Positions 18,527 to 23,456 of a stretch of DNA of 23,456 nt are shown piece by piece. The first letter of the stretch is position 1, and each line of letters begins with the position of its first letter. The stretch is taken from positions 784,208-807,663 of the forward strand of contig NW_014577068.1 in assembly GCF_000485595.1 (NCBI RefSeq), read 5' to 3'. Below the pieces are notes generated by a model that did no database searches, was not told where the DNA came from, and saw nothing but the letters and a program-made list of their open reading frames with translations. A program made the translations under genes and the position numbers. The stretch is from Priapulus caudatus. Its lineage: Eukaryota > Priapulida > Priapulimorpha > Priapulimorphida > Priapulidae.

Positions 18527-18772
18527 ATGTCAAAAAACATTGAAAGTGAACTAGATGCCAGAAATAGAGCATCTAAGCCAATGGTTAAACAACGCGCAAA
18601 AAAAAATTGGCCGGACTCTTCCCGGCAGACTCACCGCTTTTCGCGGCTGGCGGGCGAAGGCTTCGCATCGCCCTGTTTGATAAGCGCCCCATCTGCCCAC
18701 CTCTGCGATACGGCCGGCTGCCTACGCGATATCCGATTCAAATCTACGACTTACCAAAGAATGTTTACCTGA
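18527..18772 (+). other. Short GC-rich island with open frames, unrecognised
   Basis: About 18600-18735 is clearly GC-richer than its surroundings and is open in two forward frames (81 and 65 codons). Neither product resembles a known family. It may be an exon, pseudogene or repeat fragment. Confidence 0.2.
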
Positions 18773-19150
18773 TCAAGATCATGGTTTTCTCTGTATTCTG
18801 TTAATTCATTTCTCGCCAACCTAAACGTAAGAAAGTGAAAATAAACCGATAGTCTCGTCACTCTCCTGTGTTTTTACGCCCCCGTGTTTTTTTTTCTATA
18901 CGGCTGCGGATGGGGGCGGCGGCGGGGGGGGAGGGGTATTTTCCAACGGCCAGACTCGGCCAACAGCGAAACACACGAATAATAGATTCGCCCACACATA
19001 GCTAATTCATCTTGCACGGGATGCGATTAGGTGGTTGGACTCCATTCTTGGACATATGGAGAGACAATGTACGTATGGGTGCAAATTACGATCGTGTTGT
19101 CATAGAAATTGCGAATGTGTAGGCTTGTGCCCCCCTCTTTCTATCCTCTC
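18773..19150. other. Anonymous DNA with poly-T and G-rich stretches
   Basis: A T9 run near 18888-18896 and a GGCGGCGGGGGGGGAGGGG stretch near 18917-18935. No gene is seen. Confidence 0.5.
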
Positions 19151-19169
19151 CTCTTTCTTTCCTCTCTCG

Positions 19170-19227
19170 CACAGTGTATGTGGTGCGTGGCGTGTGTAAG
19201 ATGTGTGTATGTGTGTGTGTGGTGTGT

Positions 19228-19262
<35 letters not shown>

Positions 19263-19685
19263 AGGCCGTGTCTGTGTGCGTGTGTGTGTGTGTGTTGTGT
19301 GGTGTGTGTCGATATGTGTGCGTGTGTGTCGTGATGCGTGTGTGATTGTGTGGTGTGTGTGTGTGTGTGGTGTGTGTGTTGTGTGGTGGTGTGTGTGTGA
19401 TGTGCTGGTGTGTTGTGTTGTGTGTGTGTGTGGTGGTGTGTGTGTGTGTGTGCTGTGGTGTGTGTGTGATGCGGTGTGGTTATTTGTTCATATGTGCGCG
19501 TGTGTGTGCGTGTGTGTGTTAGTGTGGTGTGGCGTGTGTGCGTGCGTGTGTGCGTGTGTGTGTGCTTGTGTGTGCGTGTGTGCGTGCGTGGCGTGTGTGG
19601 GCGTGTGTGCGTGTGCGTGTATGTGTGTGTGGTGTGGTGTGATGTGTGTGTTTGTGTGTGGGGAGGGGGGTGCCGCGTGTGTGTG
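19170..19685. repeat. Irregular (GT)n / GTGTGG / GTGC compound repeat
   Basis: More than 500 bp almost wholly of G and T with frequent single-base irregularities. The Cys/Val-rich open frames across it are repeat translations. Confidence 0.9.
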
Positions 19686-19782
19686 TCTCCTCTCGTGTTA
19701 TCATCTCGTTATCAATCTCGGCTTATCGATCCGTTATCCATCTCGGTTATCATCGGTTATCCATCAATCCGTTACATCGGTG
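19686..19782. repeat. Degenerate ~11-13 bp minisatellite (CGGTTATCCATC-like)
   Basis: Repeated variants of TCGTTATCAATC, CCGTTATCCATC, TCGGTTATCA and TCGGTTATCCATC follow one another. Unit length and sequence drift. Confidence 0.65.
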
Positions 19783-19882
19783 TTCATCATCCTCGATAAT
19801 CAAGTCGGCCTGAAGGGACGATTCGTCACTATGCAAACTCCCGAACGCAACTTTAGCAAGTCTATCATTTAGTGAAAGTTGA

Positions 19883-20113
19883 CTAGTAGAGATATCCTGT
19901 GTACATCGTGCTTAAAACACCTCGTATTTCTTCAGGCAAAGCCATTATGCTGTTTACGTATGACGCATGAAATACTGTGAGTGCCAGGCGTTTTTCGATG
20001 TCGGTTTGTTGTTCTTTTGTTAGCAGCGCTGGCCCGAGTACGTTTTCATCGCCCTTAGCATAAATGATAAATACAATTGCACCGGTGCATTTACCAGGAA
20101 AGTTATTCGGCAA
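19883..20113 (-). other. Minus-strand open frame of unknown nature
   Basis: About 76 codons with a protein-like composition (GAIVFIIYAKGDENVLGP, LLTKEQQTDIEKRLAL). The frame is open a further 15 or so codons upstream, before a stop. The start codon would be TTG, so as an independent gene it is weak. Part of it (19975-20054) is repeated in decayed form at 20232-20316, suggesting a repeat-family or duplicated exon remnant. I recognise no domain. Confidence 0.25.
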
Positions 20114-20316
20114 AACATGAGGAAGGCGAAAGAGAGTAGAGACAGCATTAAGACTTTAGTAGTAAATAGATGTTCGTATTTATTTAAGTCGTTATATTTG
20201 ATTATTTGAGACGCTCCCGCAAGTGCTGTGACTGTGAGTGCCAGGGTTTGCGGGTGTCTGTCTGTTTGGCGGTGTTGCTTGTTGTTAGCGCGTGGCGAGT
20301 AACGTTTTCATCGCCC
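19975..20316. repeat. Diverged direct repeat of about 80 bp
   Basis: 19975-20054 and 20232-20316 share CTGTGAGTGCCAGG, TTGTTAGC and ACGTTTTCATCGCCC, with substitutions and indels between. They are separated by about 180 bp. Confidence 0.75.
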
Positions 20317-20374
20317 ACGTTGTTTACGTGGGTATAAGACGTGCGGTAGGTAGAGGAACGCATCGGATATCGGA

Positions 20375-20586
20375 TTTACCGTAACCTGCGGCCGTGTACG
20401 TATGTATGTCCGTGGAGCATCGCTGTAGTTGCACCGAATATACGGCACTTCGCGACTTCGACGCGCAGGCGAAATAACATATAATGGGAACGCTTATACG
20501 ACATCCCGGAGGTAGCGCATTATTAACAGGCAGCTATCATCGAGCTTACGTGAACTAATGGCGCTATATAATATATATATATATAC

Positions 20587-20617
<31 letters not shown>

Positions 20618-20789
20618 TATATATAGCGCCATAGTTCACGTAAGCTCGTATAGCAGCCTGTTAATAATGGCTACCTCGGCGTGTCGTATAAGGTTCCCAG
20701 ATATGTTATTTGCGTCGAAGTGCGAGTGCGTATATCGTTGCAACTAAGCATGCTCACGGACATACATACGTACACGGGAGTACGGTAAA
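20375..20789. repeat. ~415-bp inverted repeat with (TA)n core
   Basis: Left arm 20375-20571 and right arm 20620-20789 are inverted copies. Shared blocks include TTTACCGTA, CGTGTACGTATGTATGTCCG, CTTATACGACA, ATTATTAACAGGC and GAGCTTACGTGAACTA, ending at GGCGCTATATA beside the TA-rich core. The arms differ mostly by single-base indels, and the right arm is about 27 bp shorter. It could be a foldback MITE or an assembly-generated palindrome. Confidence 0.85.
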
Positions 20790-21431
20790 GTGCTTATGAT
20801 AAAAAAAAAACGTTTAATTCCCTTCACATAGATATTTCTATGCGCAGGTAAAATATTTTATAAGGCGATTTCCTTCATGAAAACCTGGTTAGCACCCCTG
20901 CAATTATTTACTCTCCGATATAACGTTATCCGATGGTTCCTCTTATGCCCACGTCTTATTCGCGTCTTACTCTCTCTCACTCATTGCATTACCAAGGCCC
21001 TCCGAGAGATGACCCTTCCCACGATTCATAGCGATACATTATGCAATATAAACAGCTATAGCTATCTCGAAGATATGGTAACAGAGGTCCCCGGATGCAA
21101 CTATACATGTCAAAGTCGCACGTTGTTATTTACAGACTAATCGTGTTCTGATGCTCTTACATAGTGCTTACTCCGACCGGTGTCTTCGCCCCGGGGTTTC
21201 ATTATCCTGATGTAGGCTCCTATTTCGTCTGCCCCTACATACATGGCATTTTACGTTGGGGGATTCGTTATTCCAAGTTATGCTATATCTTCTCCTACTC
21301 AGCTTCAGTGGCGGGCCCTTCTTTAATTTGGCAGAGGCAGAAACTCCCTTGCGCGTCTTCAGGGGGATTACCCCCTGTGTCACTCATGGTCCTTCCGGGG
21401 GAGTGCCAAGTCACCTTCTTATGTTCCTATT
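20790..21431. other. Anonymous DNA, possibly a repeat body
   Basis: Contains an A10 run at 20802-20811. Forward open frames at 20877-21140 and 21164-21595 are unrecognised. The stretch from about 21170 to 21430 leads directly into the heptamer array and may be the body of a retroposed element. Confidence 0.4.
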
Positions 21432-21432
21432 C

Positions 21433-21530
21433 GATATTCTATATTCTATATTCTATATTCTATATTCTATATTTAATTCTATATTCTATATTCTATATTC
21501 TATATTCTATTTCCTATTCTATATTCACCT
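21433..21530. repeat. (TATTCTA)n heptanucleotide array
   Basis: About eleven TATTCTA units with two interruptions (TTTAATTCTA near 21471-21482 and TTTCCTATTC near 21510). Confidence 0.9.
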
Positions 21531-21857
21531 ATCCAGACGTTCCCACTGCCGAGAGATGGCGTGTTCCCATGTTCCCATGGCCCCCATCTGTTTGAGCTTT
21601 CTTACTACCTGCTTCCTATCGCAATTTACGCTGCGCAGTATGTTTCTCAGTTGGAAGAGTAAAAAAATAAGCTCGGAATAATGAGGAATAGTATGCGTGC
21701 TCCAGTATCCTTATAGGATTTCCAAGCTCACTTTCCCTGCTCCAGATAAAACCGACATTAATAGTTGATATCAACCCACATGTAAGCATGTCAAGCTCTA
21801 TGAGAATTCTCGTAAGAGCGAGAAACCCACGAACGGTAAAAGTAGGTTACATTTACT
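21531..21857. other. Anonymous unique DNA
   Basis: No supported gene, repeat or RNA feature. Confidence 0.5.
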
Positions 21858-22071
21858 TACTGTATTCGCCATATTTTTCGCGTAAAGATATTTGCGCGAA
21901 TTCAGACTTGACGGACAGTTTCGCGAGTGGTTAATTTCGCAGTCGGTGAATTATAAATTATTCGGTATTATTCGGTATGAACTATTCACGTGTTGTTATT
22001 TTCGCGGTCGAGGACGCGTTCGAGAAATTCGTGAAAATTAAACCACCATGAAATATACAGCGTATACAGTA
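21858..22071. mobile_element. ~210-bp MITE-like element with TA flanks
   Basis: TA at 21858-21859 and 22070-22071 flank ends that read CTGTATTCGCCATATTTT (left) and, inverted, CTGTATACGCTGTATATTT (right). The interior is AT-rich with repeated TTTCGCG motifs and no coding. A TA duplication with short inverted ends is the pattern of Tc1/mariner-type MITEs. The ends are imperfect, so the call is moderate. Confidence 0.5.
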
Positions 22072-22890
22072 TGCGAGATCGTAGACCGTCGCCATGCACT
22101 CTCAGTTTAGCAAATTAATATTGTGGCCATGTTGTGTGTAGCGAGAGTCTATGTGACTACTAATACTAATTAACTAGCTTTATAGTTGAATTTGAAATTG
22201 ATTTCGTTTGTGAGAAACGCAACAGTCTCATGATCAGTGTGTTGCACAATACAGATCTATATATCGACGCGAATCGCGTGGCAGTGCTTATTGTACATGA
22301 TGTGTTTTCATCACACTATACAGGTTTATGAGCAGCTAAAAAGTAATTCAGTTTTAAATCCGTAGTGGCAAAGAGGTATATAGCGGATTATAATGACGTT
22401 GGGTGGTGCGGTGCATATGATGATAGTTATTAGATTACCTCGACCCAGACAGGCATTTACTTGGACAGACAACGGAAAATCTCGCTCCATACGCCGTCAT
22501 AGATGCAGACGGAATGCAACGCAAGCAGAAACGCATAAATAATGACGCAGGCTATGAAATTATTTTCTTACCAACCGTATGTGTTCCCGATTCATTAATA
22601 TTTCGTAAAGTTCTCTGAAATTTTATTCTCTGTTCCCTCAGTCGTTGTACGCCTCAGCGTCTTTTAAACATATATAACGTATTCCTTGCATGACCTGTTA
22701 ATGCAAGCGTTCTAGAAGTTTAACTTTACCTTAGAACCAACCGTGTGTAAGTCCACTGTGCTCTTTCGACTAATAACCGCAGTCTGTTGTCATAAAGATA
22801 GGTACCATCAGATATCAATTAGTAATAACAAGTGATATAATATAGTAAGTGGCATTAGATATCAGTTATCAGAACAAACAAGTGTAACTG
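22072..22890. other. Anonymous AT-rich DNA
   Basis: No ORF of note and no recognisable element. Confidence 0.5.
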
Positions 22891-22896
22891 TGTGTA

Positions 22897-22956
22897 ACAT
22901 ACATACATGCATGCATACATACATACATACATACATACATACATACATACATACAT

Positions 22957-23054
<98 letters not shown>

Positions 23055-23365
23055 TAAAAAAAAACAACATACACATACACATACACATACACACATACAC
23101 ACATACACACATACACACATCACACACATACCACACATACACTACCATACAGTACATAACATACATACCATACATAACATACATACATACATACATACAT
23201 ACATACATACATACACATACATACATATCATACATACATACATACAATAACATACATACATACTTCAACACATACATACATATCATACATACATACATAC
23301 ATTACATACAGCAATACATACATACATACAATACGATATAACATATACATACATAAGCACTCAAC
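22897..23365. repeat. Compound (CATA)n-(CA)n-(CATA)n microsatellite
   Basis: (ACAT)n at about 22898-22974, about 38 CA units at 22974-23051, an A9 interruption, and then CATACA and ACAT units to about 23355. Tyr/Val/Cys-rich open frames across it are repeat translations. Confidence 0.97.
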
Positions 23366-23456
23366 ATACCATGCTGACGGCACGTCCTGTGTTATATAGC
23401 CTACTTATTAAGTAATGTGCGCGCACGTCGGTAATCCCTATCTCTCTCACAAGCAG

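Noticed and set aside
19174-19872. 232-codon Cys/Val-rich forward frame
   Set aside because: Most of it is GT repeat. The short non-repeat tail comes from the minisatellite and shows no family.
22855-23341. Tyr/Val/Cys and His/Thr/Ile-rich frames on both strands
   Set aside because: ACAT and CA repeats are open in many frames by nature.

Overview
The window looks like intergenic DNA from an animal, most likely an invertebrate. There is no bacterial-style gene packing, rRNA or tRNA. Simple-sequence repeats are very dense (AC, AG, TA, ACAT and mixed G/T tracts). One nearly complete but decayed Ty3/Gypsy (Metaviridae-type) LTR retrotransposon fills 625-9459, and several small non-autonomous inverted-repeat elements are scattered around it. 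A vertebrate/metazoan-type CCCTAA motif occurs inside one of these. The species cannot be named from the sequence alone.

Layout. 1-620: an AC microsatellite, anonymous DNA and a TA tract. 621-9463: the retrotransposon with a 4-bp TAAA target duplication. It has a 695-bp 5' LTR, a primer-binding site, gag (N-terminal remnant, capsid part, CCHC knuckle), protease, reverse transcriptase, RNase H, integrase with HHCC finger and GPY/F-like tail, a 1.7-kb 3' region, a polypurine tract and a 577-bp 3' LTR. The parts are in the canonical PR-RT-RH-IN order and once worked as one replication unit. The copy is now dead: seven in-frame stops in pol, at least three frameshifts, a lost RT catalytic Asp, a stop codon exactly at the integrase catalytic Glu, and a ~217-bp inverted-repeat element inserted between gag and protease. 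The LTRs differ at about 34 of roughly 470 aligned positions by my hand count (near 7%), outside a 56-bp U3 repeat present three times in the 5' LTR and once in the 3' LTR.

9464-16000: AT-rich and CA-rich simple repeats, a 53-bp hairpin, a long purine tract, a TA tract, and a 58-bp foldback element whose empty site is preserved in a neighbouring repeat copy. 16000-16600: anonymous DNA with two perfect TGACGTCA motifs 11 bp apart, about 40-55 bp upstream of a 74-codon ORF. 16600-20100: G/T-rich repeats with an internal duplication, a short perfect hairpin, a hAT-like terminus candidate and a degenerate minisatellite. 20100-23456: a ~415-bp inverted repeat with a TA core, a heptanucleotide array, a ~210-bp TA-flanked MITE, and a compound ACAT/AC microsatellite.

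I recognise no intact host protein-coding gene. The most interesting items are the nested element with telomere-like repeats, the LTR E-box repeat variation, the foldback insertion with its internal empty site, and the indel-rich inverted repeat, which may be biology or assembly noise.
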